A stretch of 64,000 nt of DNA from assembly GCF_025336525.1 (NCBI RefSeq), contig NZ_JAOCZP010000004.1, forward strand, positions 487,611 through 551,610, read 5' to 3'. This DNA comes from Chelativorans salis (lineage in GTDB: Bacteria; Pseudomonadota; Alphaproteobacteria; Rhizobiales; Rhizobiaceae). Position 1 is the first letter of the stretch, and each line of letters starts with the position of its first letter. Shown here piece by piece: positions 47,134-60,278 of the stretch. The position numbers and the translations under genes were made by a program. The notes below the pieces were generated by a model, which saw only the letters and a program-made list of their open reading frames with translations, was not told the DNA's origin and did no database searches.

Positions 47134-48201
47134 ATGAAACGAACGCGCGCCCTCGCCGACCGTATTGCCGTCCTTTCCCTGAACCTCGTGGCGGCGATCA
47201 ATCTCCTGTTCGTGCTGTTCTTCGTGGCGGTGCTGGTGCTCGTCAGCGGGCGTGCCCGCGCAGAGGAGACCGTCTGCGAAGGCACCGACCTCGTGGAGGC
47301 GCTTTCCGAGCGCGATCCCGCGCTCTTGCGGAAGATGCGGGAGGAGGCCGCGGCCACGCCCAATGGCGAGGGGCTGTTGTGGCGTGTCGAGGGAAAAGGC
47401 GGCGCGCCCTCCTTCTTGTTCGGCACCATGCACATGACGGACCCGCGTGTGGTTGCGATGCCGGAGGCGGCGCGGGCCGCGTTCGCCGCGGCGCATACCG
47501 TCGCCATCGAGACCACGGACGTGCTGGACCAGAAGGCAATGATGGCGGCCCTGGCGGAGACGCCGGAACTGATGATGTTCCCGCCCGGCGAGGCGCTGAC
47601 CGACTATCTGACGGCCGAAGAGCAGGAAAGGCTTCGCGAGGCTCTCGATACCTACGGTGTGCCGTTGCAGAGCGTCGTCAAGCTGAAGCCGTGGATGCTT
47701 CTCTCGCTTATCGCGCAATCGGCCTGCGAGGTCGAGCGGCAGGAAGCCGGTGTACTGGTGCTCGATGGCAAGCTTGCGAAGGACGCAAAGGCGGCGGGCA
47801 AGCGGCTCGTCGGCCTCGAACGGGCCAGTGAGCAGTTCTCGGCCATAGCTTCGCTGCCCATGGAGATGCATATCGAGGGGCTTATCAGCACGATCGACCT
47901 GGGCGAGGGCGTGAACGACGTCACCGAGACCATGATCGGGCTCTATCTCAACGGTGAAATCGGCATGGTCCTGCCGGCGATCACGCGCCTGCTGCCGCAG
48001 GGCGCGCAGTTTGCGGCCGGCTCCGCGGCCTTCGAGGAGAAACTGATCACGGCCCGCAACAGGGTAATGGCCGAGCGGGCCCTTCCCCTTATCGAGGAGG
48101 GCAGAGCCTTCATCGCCGTCGGCGCATTGCACCTGCCGGGCGAGACGGGGCTTGTCGCGCTGCTGCGCGAGGAAGGCTACACGGTCAGCCGCGCCGACTG
48201 A
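47134..48201 (+). CDS. TraB/GumN family protein
   Basis: 355-residue protein with an N-terminal membrane segment (NLVAAINLLFVLFFVAVLVL), so it is anchored or exported. The GumN/TraB domain has GAPSFLFGTMHMTDPRVVAM (GxxH metal-ligand motif) near the start and RAFIAVGALHLPGETGLVALL (second His motif) near the end, supporting a metalloprotease-like fold as in Tiki/TraB. Substrate unknown. Its stop is 13 bp from the convergent lpdA stop. Confidence 0.88.
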   Translation: MKRTRALADRIAVLSLNLVAAINLLFVLFFVAVLVLVSGRARAEETVCEGTDLVEALSERDPALLRKMREEAAATPNGEGLLWRVEGKGGAPSFLFGTMHMTDPRVVAMPEAARAAFAAAHTVAIETTDVLDQKAMMAALAETPELMMFPPGEALTDYLTAEEQERLREALDTYGVPLQSVVKLKPWMLLSLIAQSACEVERQEAGVLVLDGKLAKDAKAAGKRLVGLERASEQFSAIASLPMEMHIEGLISTIDLGEGVNDVTETMIGLYLNGEIGMVLPAITRLLPQGAQFAAGSAAFEEKLITARNRVMAERALPLIEEGRAFIAVGALHLPGETGLVALLREEGYTVSRAD

Positions 48202-48214
48202 GGCGAGTGCCCCG

Positions 48215-49627
48215 TCAGGAATGGATCGGCTTGGCGAAGGTGGCGAGCGCCGCCTCCTTGACCGCTTCCGAAAGGGTTGGATGCGCGTGGCAGGTGCGGG
48301 CGAGATCCTCCGACGAGCCGCCGAACTCCATCAACACCGCTGCCTCGTGGATCATCTCGCCGGCGCCGAAGCCGACGATATGCGCGCCCAGCACACGGTC
48401 GGTCTTTTTGTCGGCGAGGATTTTCACAAAGCCGTCCGTCTGCAGCATGGAGCGGGCGCGGCCGTTGGCGCTGAAGGGAAATTTGCCGGCATTGTATTCC
48501 ACGCCGGCCTTCTTCAACTCCTCTTCCGTCTTGCCGACGGAGGCGATCTCGGGGGTGGTGTAGACGACGCCGGGAATGACGTAGTAGTTCACGTGGCCGG
48601 CCTGGCCGGCGATGATCTCGGCGACGGCGACACCCTCGTCCTCCGCCTTGTGGGCGAGCATCGGGCCGGCGATCACATCACCGATGGCGTAGATACCCTC
48701 GACATTGGTTCTGAGGTGCTCGTCGGTCTTCACGCGGCCGCGATCATCCATCTCCACGCCCGCCTCCTTCAGCCCCAGCCCATCGGTGAAGGGCCTGCGG
48801 CCGGTGGCGACCAGGACGACGTCGGCCTCGACGGTCTGGGAGGCGTCGCCGTTGGTGGGCTCGAAGGTGACCTTAGCGCCCTTCCTGGCCTTGGAGACGT
48901 CCGTCACCTTGGCGCCGAGATGGAAGGTGAAACCCTGCTTGGTCAGCATGCGCTGGAACTGCTTGGCCACTTCGCCGTCCATACCGGCGAGGATGGTGTC
49001 GAGATATTCGACAACCGTCACCTTGGCGCCCAGCCGCGCCCACACCGAGCCCAGCTCCAGCCCGATGATGCCGCCGCCGACCACCACCATGGTCTCCGGC
49101 ACCTTGGCAAGCTCCAGCGCGCCGGTGGAGGAGACGATCACCTTCTCGTCGAACTTCACGTCGACACCGGGAATGCCGGCGACGTCCGAGCCGGTGGCAA
49201 TGACGATATTCTTCGTCTCCACCATTTCTTCCTTGCCGTCCTCGCCAGAGACCACCACCTTGCCGGCGGTGGCGATCCTGCCGGTGCCGCGGAAGACATC
49301 GATCTTGTTCTTCTTCATCAGAAAGTCGAGGCCCTTGACGTTCTGCTCCACCGTCCGGTCCTTGTGGGCCAGCATCTTCTTGAGGTCGAATTTCGGCTTG
49401 CCGACATCGATGCCAAGGTCGGCAAAGGAATGCCCGGCCTCGGCGAACATCTCGGTTGCATGCAGCAGCGCCTTCGACGGGATGCAGCCGACATTGACGC
49501 AGGTGCCGCCGTGGTTCGGCCGCTTCTCCACCACTGCCGTCTTCAGGCCGAGCTGGGCTGCCTTGATGGCGCAGACATAGCCTCCGGGGCCGGTTCCGAT
49601 CACGACGACGTCGTAGGTGGTGGGCAT
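48215..49627 (-). CDS. lpdA: Dihydrolipoyl dehydrogenase (E3)
   Basis: Flavoprotein that reoxidises dihydrolipoyl groups of the 2-oxoglutarate dehydrogenase E2; 470 residues. FAD motif [20 protein letters not shown], redox disulfide Cys43/Cys48 in [16 protein letters not shown] motif [15 protein letters not shown], and the catalytic His-Glu pair in [14 protein letters not shown]. Last gene of the suc cluster, separated from odhB by a LysE-family gene. Confidence 0.97.
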   Translation of the reverse strand: MPTTYDVVVIGTGPGGYVCAIKAAQLGLKTAVVEKRPNHGGTCVNVGCIPSKALLHATEMFAEAGHSFADLGIDVGKPKFDLKKMLAHKDRTVEQNVKGLDFLMKKNKIDVFRGTGRIATAGKVVVSGEDGKEEMVETKNIVIATGSDVAGIPGVDVKFDEKVIVSSTGALELAKVPETMVVVGGGIIGLELGSVWARLGAKVTVVEYLDTILAGMDGEVAKQFQRMLTKQGFTFHLGAKVTDVSKARKGAKVTFEPTNGDASQTVEADVVLVATGRRPFTDGLGLKEAGVEMDDRGRVKTDEHLRTNVEGIYAIGDVIAGPMLAHKAEDEGVAVAEIIAGQAGHVNYYVIPGVVYTTPEIASVGKTEEELKKAGVEYNAGKFPFSANGRARSMLQTDGFVKILADKKTDRVLGAHIVGFGAGEMIHEAAVLMEFGGSSEDLARTCHAHPTLSEAVKEAALATFAKPIHS

Positions 49628-49674
49628 CGTTCTCTCCGTTTGGGATGGAAGGCGGCGTGTTGGTTCGGTGAGGA

Positions 49675-50286
49675 TTATCGGTCAGCGAAGGCGAGGCGCA
49701 GGCCAAAGCCGGCAAAGGCAGCGGCCGTCGCGCGCCGCATCCACTTCATCACCGTCTCGCTTCTCAAGACTTTCTCGCCGACGAGGGCGGCGAAGCCGCC
49801 ATAGACGAGGAAGACGGCAAAGGTCATGGCCATGAAGACGGCGCCGAGGATGAGCATCTGGCTGACCGAGCCGGCGGCGGGGACGATGAACTGCGGCAGG
49901 AAGGCGAGGAAGAAGAGGGACAGCTTCGGATTGAGGATGTTGATCAGGAAGCCGGTCCTGACGATTGCCATAGCGGCCAGCGGCCGGCGTTCGCCGGCAT
50001 TGATTCTGAGCGGGCCCGCTTCCTTCAGGGTCTGCCAGGCGAGATAGAGAAGATAGGCGACGCCGGCGAGCTTGATTACCTGGAACAGCAGCGCACTCGT
50101 GTGGAGAAGGGCGGCGAGGCCGACAACGGAAGCGAAGAGGGCCGGCAGGATGCCGAGCGTGCAACCGAAGGCGGCGGCGAAACTCGCCCTGCGTCCGGCG
50201 GCAAGGCCGGTGGCGACGGTGTAGACGACGCCGGTGCCGGGGATGAGGATGACGATCAGGGAGGTGACGAGGAACTCGATGCTCAT
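49675..50286 (-). CDS. LysE family amino-acid exporter
   Basis: Inner-membrane exporter of 203 residues with about six helices. The N terminus has [20 protein letters not shown], the LysE/RhtB signature (PGPG-like GTG), then [16 protein letters not shown]. Members export basic amino acids, homoserine or threonine. It lies on the same strand between odhB and lpdA, with no functional link to the TCA block. 47 bp upstream of lpdA. Confidence 0.88.
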   Translation of the reverse strand: MSIEFLVTSLIVILIPGTGVVYTVATGLAAGRRASFAAAFGCTLGILPALFASVVGLAALLHTSALLFQVIKLAGVAYLLYLAWQTLKEAGPLRINAGERRPLAAMAIVRTGFLINILNPKLSLFFLAFLPQFIVPAAGSVSQMLILGAVFMAMTFAVFLVYGGFAALVGEKVLRSETVMKWMRRATAAAFAGFGLRLAFADR

Positions 50287-50349
50287 CGGCGGGACTCCGG
50301 TGTGTGGCGGAGCACCGTGGCTGTCGTCAGAGCAGGTATGGCCTTCCGT

Positions 50350-50475
50350 CCTCGTCCTTCGACAGGCTCAGGATGAGGGCTGTGTTTACGCCCAGCCGTC
50401 GACATCGAGGCTTGCGGAGAGGTTGCCTTGCCTTCACCCTCATCCTGAGCCTGTCGAAGGACGAGGGTGAAGGCA
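50350..50475. repeat. Pair of inverted dispersed repeat units, second locus
   Basis: Core 50350-50378 (CCTCGTCCTTCGACAGGCTC and on) and core 50437-50467 (its reverse complement) have the same architecture as the 18183/18272 pair. The second core is flanked by TGCCTTCACCCTC (50429-50441) and GAGGGTGAAGGCA (50463-50475), extending the palindrome. It fills the odhB-lysE gap and may separate their transcripts. Confidence 0.8.
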
Positions 50476-50544
50476 CGCAAGGCGGTTTCCCCGTTGTCCA
50501 TCTCAACCGAACACATGCCCGCCTCCACCTGAGAATGCCTTTTC

Positions 50545-52113
<1,569 letters not shown>

Positions 52114-52148
52114 GGATTTGCTTCCGTTGGTTCTGTTCGATCGGTGGC

Positions 52149-52250
52149 TAGATCGTGATGCCTCTTCGCGGAATCGGCATCACGATCTATCTCGTTGTTT
52201 TAGCATGATCTTATCCGAAAACCGGTATCCACTTTTCGGGTCATGCTCTA
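52149..52250. repeat. RIME-like double palindrome between sucA and odhB
   Basis: Two palindromes side by side: TAGATCGTGATGCC (52149-52162) with GGCATCACGATCTA (52176-52189), and AGCATGA (52202-52208) with TCATGCT (52241-52247), the latter enclosing TCCGAAAACCGGTATCCACT and TTTCGGG. The second matches the GCATGAT...CCGAAAA...ATCATGC element spread through rhizobial genomes (RIME-like). The element's edge CTAGAGC overlaps the sucA stop codon at 52250-52248. Confidence 0.8.
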
Positions 52251-55232
52251 GCTGCCTAACGCGTCTTCCAGGAAGGCCGCGAGCTGTTCCAGGTGTTTCG
52301 ACATGAGCCCCGTTGCCGGCGAGGCGGCGGCGGGACGGCCAGTGTAGCGCACGCGCTGATGCTTGGCCTCGATATGCTGCAGCACCCACTCCAGATACGG
52401 ATCGATGAAGGACCAGGCACCCATGTTCTTGGGCTCCTCCTGGCACCACACCATCTCCGCGTTACGGAAGCGCGACAACTCGGTGATCAGCGCCTTTGCG
52501 GGGAAGGGGTAGAGCTGCTCGACGCGCAGGAGATAGATGTCGTTGATACCCCGCTTCTCACGCTCCTCGTAGAGGTCGTAATAGACCTTGCCGGAACACA
52601 TGACGACGCGGCGAATCTTGGAGTCCTTGACGAGCTTGATCTCCTTGTCGAGATATTGCGCATCGTCCCACAGGAGCCGGTGGAAGGAGCTCTCCCCGGA
52701 CATTTCCGACAGGGTGGAGACCGCCCGCTTGTGCCGCAAGAGCGACTTCGGCGTCATCAGGATAAGCGGCTTGCGGAAGTCGCGCTTCAACTGGCGGCGC
52801 AGGATGTGGAAGTAGTTGGCGGGCGTCGTGCAGTTGGCGACCTGCATGTTGTCCTCGGCGCACATCTGCAGGAAGCGCTCCAGGCGCGCGGAGGAGTGCT
52901 CCGGCCCTTGGCCCTCGTAGCCATGCGGAAGGAGGCAGACCAGACCCGACATCCTGAGCCATTTGCGCTCGCCTGACGAGATGAACTGGTCGATAATGAC
53001 CTGCGCGCCGTTGGCAAAGTCGCCGAACTGGGCTTCCCAGAGCGTCAGCGCGCGCGGCTCGGCTAGGCTGTAGCCGTATTCGAAGCCGAGCACGGCTTCC
53101 TCGGAGAGCATCGAGTTGATGACCTCGTAGTAGGATTGCTGAGGCCCCAGATTGTTCAGCGGGATGAACCGGTTCTCGTTGCGCTGGTCGTAGAGCACGG
53201 AGTGACGCTGGGAAAAGGTGCCGCGTTCGGAATCCTGACCGGACAGACGTACCGGATTGCCATCCAGAAGAATGGAGCCGAAGGCGAGCGCTTCGGCCGT
53301 CGCCCAGTCGATGCCTTCGCCCGATTCCATCATCTTCTTGCGGTTGTCGAGGAAGCGCCGGGCAGTGCGGTGGACCTCGAAACCCTCGGGCACCTCGGTC
53401 AGCTTCTTGCCGATCTCCTTCAGCGTCTTGACCGGAACGGCGGTCTTGCCGCGGCGCTGTTCGTCCTCGTTGTCGGCTTTTCTCAAGCCGGACCAGGCGC
53501 CATCCAGCCAGTCGGCCTTGTTGGGCTTGTAGGACTGGCCGGCCTCGAACTCGGCGTCCAACTGGGAGCGCCAATCGGCCTTCATCTGCTCGATCTCTTC
53601 CTCGGTGACGAGACCCTCGTCCAGCAGCTTCTTGGAATAGATCGCGCCGGTCGTCGGGTGGTTGCGGATCTCGCGGTACATGATCGGCTGGGTGAAAGCC
53701 GGCTCGTCGGCCTCGTTATGGCCGTAGCGGCGGTAGCAGAACATGTCGATGACGACAGGCTTGTGGAATTGCATGCGGAACTCGGTCGCAACCTTGGCCG
53801 CATAGACCACCGCTTCCGGATCGTCGCCGTTCACGTGGAAGATCGGCGCCTCGATCATCTTCGCCACGTCCGACGGATAGGGCGAGGAGCGCGAGAAGCG
53901 CGGGTTGGTGGTGAAGCCGATCTGGTTGTTGATGATGAAGTGCACAGTGCCCGCCACGCGATGGCCGCGGAGACCGGAAAGCCCGAAGCACTCGGCCACC
54001 ACGCCCTGGCCGGCAAAGGCCGCATCACCGTGCAGCAGGAGCGGCATGACCTTGGCGCGCTCGGGCAGCGGCACGACTTCTTCGCGCGTGCGGCCGTAGA
54101 CCTGATCCTGCTTTGCGCGCGCCTTGCCCATGACGACGGGATTGACAATCTCCAGATGCGAGGGGTTGGCCGTCAGCGACAGGTGCACCGTGTTGCCGTC
54201 GAACTCGCGGTCGGAAGAGGCGCCGAGGTGGTATTTCACGTCGCCGGAGCCTTCCACGTCATCGGGGGCGAAGGAGCCGCCCTTGAACTCGTGGAAGATG
54301 GCGCGGTGCGGCTTTGCCAGAACCTGCGAGAGCACGTTGAGGCGGCCGCGATGGGCCATGCCCAGCACTATCTCCTTCAGGCCCAGTTGGCCGCCGCGCT
54401 TGATGATCTGCTCGAGCGCCGGGATCAGCGCCTCGCCGCCGTCAAGGCCGAAACGCTTGGTGCCCTTGTACCTCACGTCGATGAACTGCTCGAAGCCTTC
54501 CGCCTCGATCAGCTTCTGCAGGATGGCCTTCTTGCCGTTCTTGGTGAAGTCCACCCCTTTGTCCGGTCCCTCGATGCGCTCCTGGATCCAGGCCTTCTCC
54601 TCGGGGTTGGAAATGTGCATGAACTCGACGCCTAGCGTCGAGCAATAGGTGCGCTTGAGGATCGCCAGCATATCGCGGATGGTGGCGGTCTCCAGCCCCA
54701 ACACGTTGTCGATGAAGATGGGACGGTCGAAATCGGCCTCGGTGAAGCCGTAGGCCTCGGGCGAGAGCTCGTTGTAATCCTCCAACGGCTTGGCGATGCC
54801 CAGGGGGTCGAGATCGGCGTGGAGGTGCCCGCGCATGCGGTAGGCGCGGATCATCATGATGGCGCGTACGGAATCACGCGTGGCGCGATGCACCTCGGCT
54901 TCCGTCATCGCGGCGCCCATCTTGGCCGCTTTTTCCCTGATCTTGTTGTCGAAATGGCCTTCCAACGGCGCCCAGTCGCCGTCGAGGGCGGAGACTAGCT
55001 CGCCGTTGGCGGTGATCGGCCAGCCCTTCTTCTTCCAGGAAGCGCCGGCGGCGTTCTTCTTCACGTCCGCCGCACTGTCCTTGAATTGGCTGAAATAGGC
55101 CCGCCAGTCCTCGTTGACCGAAGCCGGGTCGGCCTCGTAGTCGGCGTAGAGTTCCTCGATATAGGCGGCGTTGCCGCCGTAGAGGAAGGATGTGAGGGAG
55201 AACTCGTCGTTGGCCTGATCTTGCCGTGCCAT
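52248..55232 (-). CDS. sucA: 2-oxoglutarate dehydrogenase E1 component
   Basis: Thiamine-diphosphate enzyme that decarboxylates 2-oxoglutarate; 994 residues, the usual length. N terminus typical (SLTSFLYGGNAAYIEELYAD), MAHRGRLNVLSQVLAKPH, HLGASSDREFDG, GDAAFAGQGVVAE, GDDPEAVVYAAK and FCYRRYGHNEADEP from the ThDP-binding half, and GAQVIIDQFISSGERKW, LLPHGYEGQGPEHSSARLER from the second half. ATG 55232 is preferred because GGGA lies six bases before it; ATG 55238 is one alternative. The stop codon comes from the RIME-like element. Depends on thiamine, supplied by the thi genes. Confidence 0.97.
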   Translation of the reverse strand: MARQDQANDEFSLTSFLYGGNAAYIEELYADYEADPASVNEDWRAYFSQFKDSAADVKKNAAGASWKKKGWPITANGELVSALDGDWAPLEGHFDNKIREKAAKMGAAMTEAEVHRATRDSVRAIMMIRAYRMRGHLHADLDPLGIAKPLEDYNELSPEAYGFTEADFDRPIFIDNVLGLETATIRDMLAILKRTYCSTLGVEFMHISNPEEKAWIQERIEGPDKGVDFTKNGKKAILQKLIEAEGFEQFIDVRYKGTKRFGLDGGEALIPALEQIIKRGGQLGLKEIVLGMAHRGRLNVLSQVLAKPHRAIFHEFKGGSFAPDDVEGSGDVKYHLGASSDREFDGNTVHLSLTANPSHLEIVNPVVMGKARAKQDQVYGRTREEVVPLPERAKVMPLLLHGDAAFAGQGVVAECFGLSGLRGHRVAGTVHFIINNQIGFTTNPRFSRSSPYPSDVAKMIEAPIFHVNGDDPEAVVYAAKVATEFRMQFHKPVVIDMFCYRRYGHNEADEPAFTQPIMYREIRNHPTTGAIYSKKLLDEGLVTEEEIEQMKADWRSQLDAEFEAGQSYKPNKADWLDGAWSGLRKADNEDEQRRGKTAVPVKTLKEIGKKLTEVPEGFEVHRTARRFLDNRKKMMESGEGIDWATAEALAFGSILLDGNPVRLSGQDSERGTFSQRHSVLYDQRNENRFIPLNNLGPQQSYYEVINSMLSEEAVLGFEYGYSLAEPRALTLWEAQFGDFANGAQVIIDQFISSGERKWLRMSGLVCLLPHGYEGQGPEHSSARLERFLQMCAEDNMQVANCTTPANYFHILRRQLKRDFRKPLILMTPKSLLRHKRAVSTLSEMSGESSFHRLLWDDAQYLDKEIKLVKDSKIRRVVMCSGKVYYDLYEEREKRGINDIYLLRVEQLYPFPAKALITELSRFRNAEMVWCQEEPKNMGAWSFIDPYLEWVLQHIEAKHQRVRYTGRPAAASPATGLMSKHLEQLAAFLEDALGS

Positions 55233-55372
55233 CGCCATTCCCGGAGCTTTTCGCTCCGTCTCCTTATGTTTCGGCCTTCAATCCCGGCCGTTGCGGACCC
55301 TTTGGTCCTTACTCGTTACACTCACTTCGCTGGACGCCAACCGGATTGTGCCGGCCGGCGTTCCAGAACTTT

Positions 55373-56278
55373 TCAGCCCTTGATTGCCTCGACAAGGGTT
55401 TTTCCAAGGCGCGCGGGCGAGGGCGAGACCTTGATGCCGGCGCGCTCCATGGCTTCGATCTTGTCTTCGGCGCCGCCCTTGCCGCCGGAGATCACCGCGC
55501 CGGCGTGGCCCATGGTGCGTCCGGGCGGTGCGGTACGTCCGGCGATAAAACCTGCCATCGGCTTCTTCCGGCCCTTTTTCGCCTCGTCCAGGATGAACTG
55601 CGCGGCGTCCTCTTCCGCCGAGCCGCCGATCTCGCCGATCATGACGATGGATTCGGTCGCCTCGTCGGCCAGGAACATCTCCAGGATGTCGATAAACTCT
55701 GTCCCCTTCACGGGGTCGCCGCCGATGCCGACGGCCGTCGTCTGGCCAAGCCCTTCGTTAGTGGTCTGGAACACGGCCTCATAGGTAAGCGTGCCGGAGC
55801 GCGATACAACGCCCACCGAGCCCTTCTTGAAGATGTTGCCCGGCATGATGCCGATCTTGCATTCCTCGGGGGTGAGCACGCCCGGACAGTTCGGGCCGAG
55901 CAGGCGGGAGTTCGACTTTTCGAGCCGCGACTTGACCTTGACCATGTCCATCACTGGAATGCCTTCGGTGATGCAGACGATGAGCGGAATTTCCGCCTCG
56001 ATGGCCTCGATAATGGCCGCGCCGGCCCCTGCCGGCGGCACGTAGACCACGGAGGCGTTGGCGCCCGTCCTCTCCTTGCCCTCGGCAACGGAAGCGAAAA
56101 TCGGCAGCTGCGCCCCGCTCTCGACCGAGCCCCAGGTCTCGCCGCCCTTCTTCGGGTGAACGCCGCCGACCATCTTGGTCCCGTAATAGGCAAGCGCCTG
56201 CTCGGTGTGGAAGGTGCCGGTCTTGCCGGTGAGGCCCTGGACGAGAACCTTGGTGTCTTTGTTGACGAGAATGGACAT
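55373..56278 (-). CDS. sucD: Succinyl-CoA synthetase alpha subunit
   Basis: ADP/GDP-forming succinate-CoA ligase alpha subunit, 301 residues. CoA-binding domain at the start ([20 protein letters not shown]), [12 protein letters not shown], and the phosphohistidine loop [27 protein letters not shown] upstream of ATG 56278. Separated from sucC by a small cupin gene. Confidence 0.97.
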   Translation of the reverse strand: MSILVNKDTKVLVQGLTGKTGTFHTEQALAYYGTKMVGGVHPKKGGETWGSVESGAQLPIFASVAEGKERTGANASVVYVPPAGAGAAIIEAIEAEIPLIVCITEGIPVMDMVKVKSRLEKSNSRLLGPNCPGVLTPEECKIGIMPGNIFKKGSVGVVSRSGTLTYEAVFQTTNEGLGQTTAVGIGGDPVKGTEFIDILEMFLADEATESIVMIGEIGGSAEEDAAQFILDEAKKGRKKPMAGFIAGRTAPPGRTMGHAGAVISGGKGGAEDKIEAMERAGIKVSPSPARLGKTLVEAIKG

Positions 56279-56286
56279 TCTTTCTC

Positions 56287-56658
56287 CTAAAGCCGCTTCA
56301 ACTCGGTGACGGTCAAATCACTCTCGGCATTGCCCGTATTCAGGGTCGTGGCGGGCTCGAACATGAGGACGACGGGCTCGGGCGTGAGCGAGCGGGGGCG
56401 GTGCTCGACAGTTTTCGGCACGACAATGAACTCGCCCTCGCCAAGCTCCACCGCGCCGTCTCGGAAGTCGATGGCGATCTTGCCGCGCAGGACGAGGAAG
56501 GCCTCGTCCTCATTGTCATGGGCGTGCCAGTCGAACATCTCGCCGAATTTGGCCACCTTAACCTGCGAATCGTTCACGTCGCCTGCGATGTGGGGATCGA
56601 AGACCTTATGAATCTGCCGGTCGGCCGATTCGAGCAGGTTGATCTTCCGCGGTGGCAT
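56287..56658 (-). CDS. Cupin domain protein within the suc operon
   Basis: 123-residue single-domain cupin. Motif 1 is [19 protein letters not shown] (His-x-His and Glu ligands), motif 2 is [20 protein letters not shown] (last His). It lies between sucC (4 bp) and sucD (8 bp) with almost no space, so it is translated from the same mRNA. Function unknown; such small cupins can sense a metabolite or bind a metal. Codon use is like its neighbours. Confidence 0.85.
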   Translation of the reverse strand: MPPRKINLLESADRQIHKVFDPHIAGDVNDSQVKVAKFGEMFDWHAHDNEDEAFLVLRGKIAIDFRDGAVELGEGEFIVVPKTVEHRPRSLTPEPVVLMFEPATTLNTGNAESDLTVTELKRL

Positions 56659-56662
56659 GGGA

Positions 56663-57859
56663 CTAGCCCTCTTTCACTGCCGCCACGATCTTCTTCGCCG
56701 CATCGTCCAGATCGTCGGCGGGGATGACATTCAGCCCGCTCTCTGAAATGATCTTCTTGCCGAGCGCGACATTCGTGCCTTCGAGACGCACGACCAGCGG
56801 CACCTTCAGGCCTACCTCTTTCACCGCGGCGATCACGCCTTCCGCGATCACGTCGCAGCGCATGATGCCGCCGAAGATGTTGACGAGGATGCCCTTCACG
56901 TTCGGATCGGCGGTGATGATCTTGAAGGCCGCCGTCACCTTCTCCTTCGACGCGCCGCCGCCCACATCGAGGAAGTTGGCGGGCTCCGCACCATAAAGCT
57001 TGATGATGTCCATCGTGGCCATGGCGAGACCGGCGCCGTTCACCATGCAGCCGATGTTGCCGTCGAGGGCGATGTAGGCGAGGTCGTGCTTGGAGGCCTC
57101 GATCTCCTTCTCGTCCTCCTCCGTCTCATCACGCAGCGCCACCACGTCCTCGTGGCGGAACAGCGCGTTGTTGTCGAAGGACACCTTGGCATCGAGCACG
57201 CGCAGGCGGCCGTTCTTCATGACGATAAGGGGATTCACCTCAAGAAGGCTCATGTCCTTTTCGGCGAAGGCCTTGTAGAGCGTGGGAAACAGCGTCTCGC
57301 CGTCCTTCGCCGCATCGCCTTCGAGCTTGAGCGCCGCGTTGAGCTTGGCGACGTCGTCGGCGGTCACGCCCTTGTCCGGGTCGATGGCGAGCGTCAGGAT
57401 TTTCTCCGGCGTCTCTTCCGCCACCGCCTCGATGTCCATGCCGCCCTCGGTGGAGACGACGAAGGCCGGGCGGCCGACCGTGCGGTCGATGAGGATGGAG
57501 AGGTAGAGCTCGCGGTCGATGTCGGCACCGTCCTCGATATACAGGCGGTTCACCTGCTTGCCCTCGGCGCCGGTCTGCTTGGTGACCAGCGTGTTGCCGA
57601 GCATCTCGTTGGCGTGGGCGACGACTTCCTCGACGCTTCTAGCAAGCCGCACCCCGCCCTTGGCGTCGGCGCCGAGCTCCTTGAACTTGCCCTTGCCGCG
57701 CCCGCCCGCGTGGATCTGGCTCTTCACGACGTAGAGTGGTCCGGGCAGTTTTGCGGCTGCCGCCTCCGCCTCTTCCTGCTTGAAGACCGGAAGGCCCTCG
57801 GCGACAGGGGCGCCGTAGCCCTTGAGCAGTTGCTTGGCCTGGTATTCGTGGATGTTCAT
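56663..57859 (-). CDS. sucC: Succinyl-CoA synthetase beta subunit
   Basis: Beta subunit of succinate-CoA ligase, 398 residues. ATP-grasp part starts [37 protein letters not shown]; the nucleotide and interface parts [20 protein letters not shown] and [15 protein letters not shown] are typical. ATG 57859 is chosen; an upstream in-frame extension to 57913 would overlap the mdh end and is not protein-like. Follows mdh by 11 bp. Confidence 0.97.
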   Translation of the reverse strand: MNIHEYQAKQLLKGYGAPVAEGLPVFKQEEAEAAAAKLPGPLYVVKSQIHAGGRGKGKFKELGADAKGGVRLARSVEEVVAHANEMLGNTLVTKQTGAEGKQVNRLYIEDGADIDRELYLSILIDRTVGRPAFVVSTEGGMDIEAVAEETPEKILTLAIDPDKGVTADDVAKLNAALKLEGDAAKDGETLFPTLYKAFAEKDMSLLEVNPLIVMKNGRLRVLDAKVSFDNNALFRHEDVVALRDETEEDEKEIEASKHDLAYIALDGNIGCMVNGAGLAMATMDIIKLYGAEPANFLDVGGGASKEKVTAAFKIITADPNVKGILVNIFGGIMRCDVIAEGVIAAVKEVGLKVPLVVRLEGTNVALGKKIISESGLNVIPADDLDDAAKKIVAAVKEG

Positions 57860-57870
57860 GGGGCCGGGTC

Positions 57871-58962
<1,092 letters not shown>

Positions 58963-59041
58963 TCAACCGATTATTTTCGCCTCTATGTTTTCAATCGGTT
59001 AGATGCATTTTGGCTTACGTAAACGTCAATGATTCTCCCGC

Positions 59042-60211
59042 TCAAGCGACAGATGTCGCTGCCCGAGCATCTTTCTCCACCCACTTGCGGCTCTGCATCT
59101 CCGTGAGGCGCGAGGCGGTGCGCGAGAACTCGAAGACTTCCGTGCCGGAGGGCGCGTTGTAAAGCTGGTCGGGGGCCGCTTCCGCCGAAAGGAAGAGGCG
59201 GACACGGCTGTCGTAAAGCGTGTCGACAAGCAGGATGAAACGCTTTGCCTCGTTGCGCTGTGTTGGCGCCATCACCGGCACGCGGTCGATGAAGAGCGTA
59301 TCGAAGCGCTTGGCGATGGCGAGGAAGTCGCGGGCCCCCAGCGGCTTCTGGCAAAGGTCGGCGAAGGTGAAGCGGGCGGCGCGCCCGGCGGCGCGCGGGA
59401 CCGTCACCTTGCGGCCTTTGACCGTCAGTTCCTCTTCGCGCACTTCGCGGCCGTCGGTCGCGGTCTCCCACGCCTCGTCCATCAAGCGCTCCGTCTCGGC
59501 GTTCAGCGGTGTCATGTAGACCGGCAGGCGGTTGAGCTTCTCCAGCCGGTAGTCCGTTGCCGCTTTGAGGTGCAGGATTGAGGTACGGTGCTTCAGGATG
59601 TTGATGAAGGGCTCGAACAGGCCGCGGTTCAGGCCGTCGCGGTAGAGCTCTTCCGGTGCCACGTTGGAGGTGGCGACCAGCACCACGCCCTTGGCGAAAA
59701 GGGCGGAGAAGAGGCGCGACAGGATCATGGCGTCGGCGATGTCCGTCACCGAGAATTCGTCGAAGCACAACACCCAGGCTTGCTTTGCCAGGTCGGCCGC
59801 CACCGGGGGAATAGGGTCCGTCTCGCGCGCTTCGCCGTTCTTCAGGGCCTCGCGGTGGCGCGCGATGCGGTCATGCACATCTGCCATGAAGTCGTTGAAA
59901 TGGGCGCGCCGCTTGCCGCGCACGGGGAGGAGCTCAAAGAACATGTCCATGAGCATGGTCTTGCCGCGTCCCACGCCGCCGTGGATGTAAAGCCCGGTGA
60001 CGGGACCGTCTTTGCGGCGCTTTGCGAAGAGCCAGCCGAGCGCGCTCGACTTGCGGGCCAGCCGCCGCTCCTCGATACGGTCCATCAGCCGGTCGAGTTC
60101 GGCCGCCACCTTCTCCTGTGCCGGGTCGCGGGTGACGGCGCCGGTTTCCACCATATGGGCGTAGCGCTGCGCGACGGTGGGATGCGTCACAAGGCCGTCG
60201 CGCAGGGACAT
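59042..60211 (-). CDS. zapE: Cell division protein ZapE (AFG1 family ATPase)
   Basis: AAA+-like ATPase, 389 residues. Walker A LYIHGGVGRGKTMLMDMFFE, Walker B CFDEFSVTDIADAMIL, and FNDFMADVHDRI typical of the AFG1/ZapE family. In E. coli ZapE modulates Z-ring constriction under stress; the yeast homologue is Afg1. Located upstream of mdh on the minus strand, as in many rhizobia. Confidence 0.94.
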   Translation of the reverse strand: MSLRDGLVTHPTVAQRYAHMVETGAVTRDPAQEKVAAELDRLMDRIEERRLARKSSALGWLFAKRRKDGPVTGLYIHGGVGRGKTMLMDMFFELLPVRGKRRAHFNDFMADVHDRIARHREALKNGEARETDPIPPVAADLAKQAWVLCFDEFSVTDIADAMILSRLFSALFAKGVVLVATSNVAPEELYRDGLNRGLFEPFINILKHRTSILHLKAATDYRLEKLNRLPVYMTPLNAETERLMDEAWETATDGREVREEELTVKGRKVTVPRAAGRAARFTFADLCQKPLGARDFLAIAKRFDTLFIDRVPVMAPTQRNEAKRFILLVDTLYDSRVRLFLSAEAAPDQLYNAPSGTEVFEFSRTASRLTEMQSRKWVEKDARAATSVA

Positions 60212-60278
60212 AGGCGTTACCGGAAGAGGCTGGCAGGTTCAGGGGAATGGCGAGGCGCCGTGGCGCCGCGCCTGCGAT

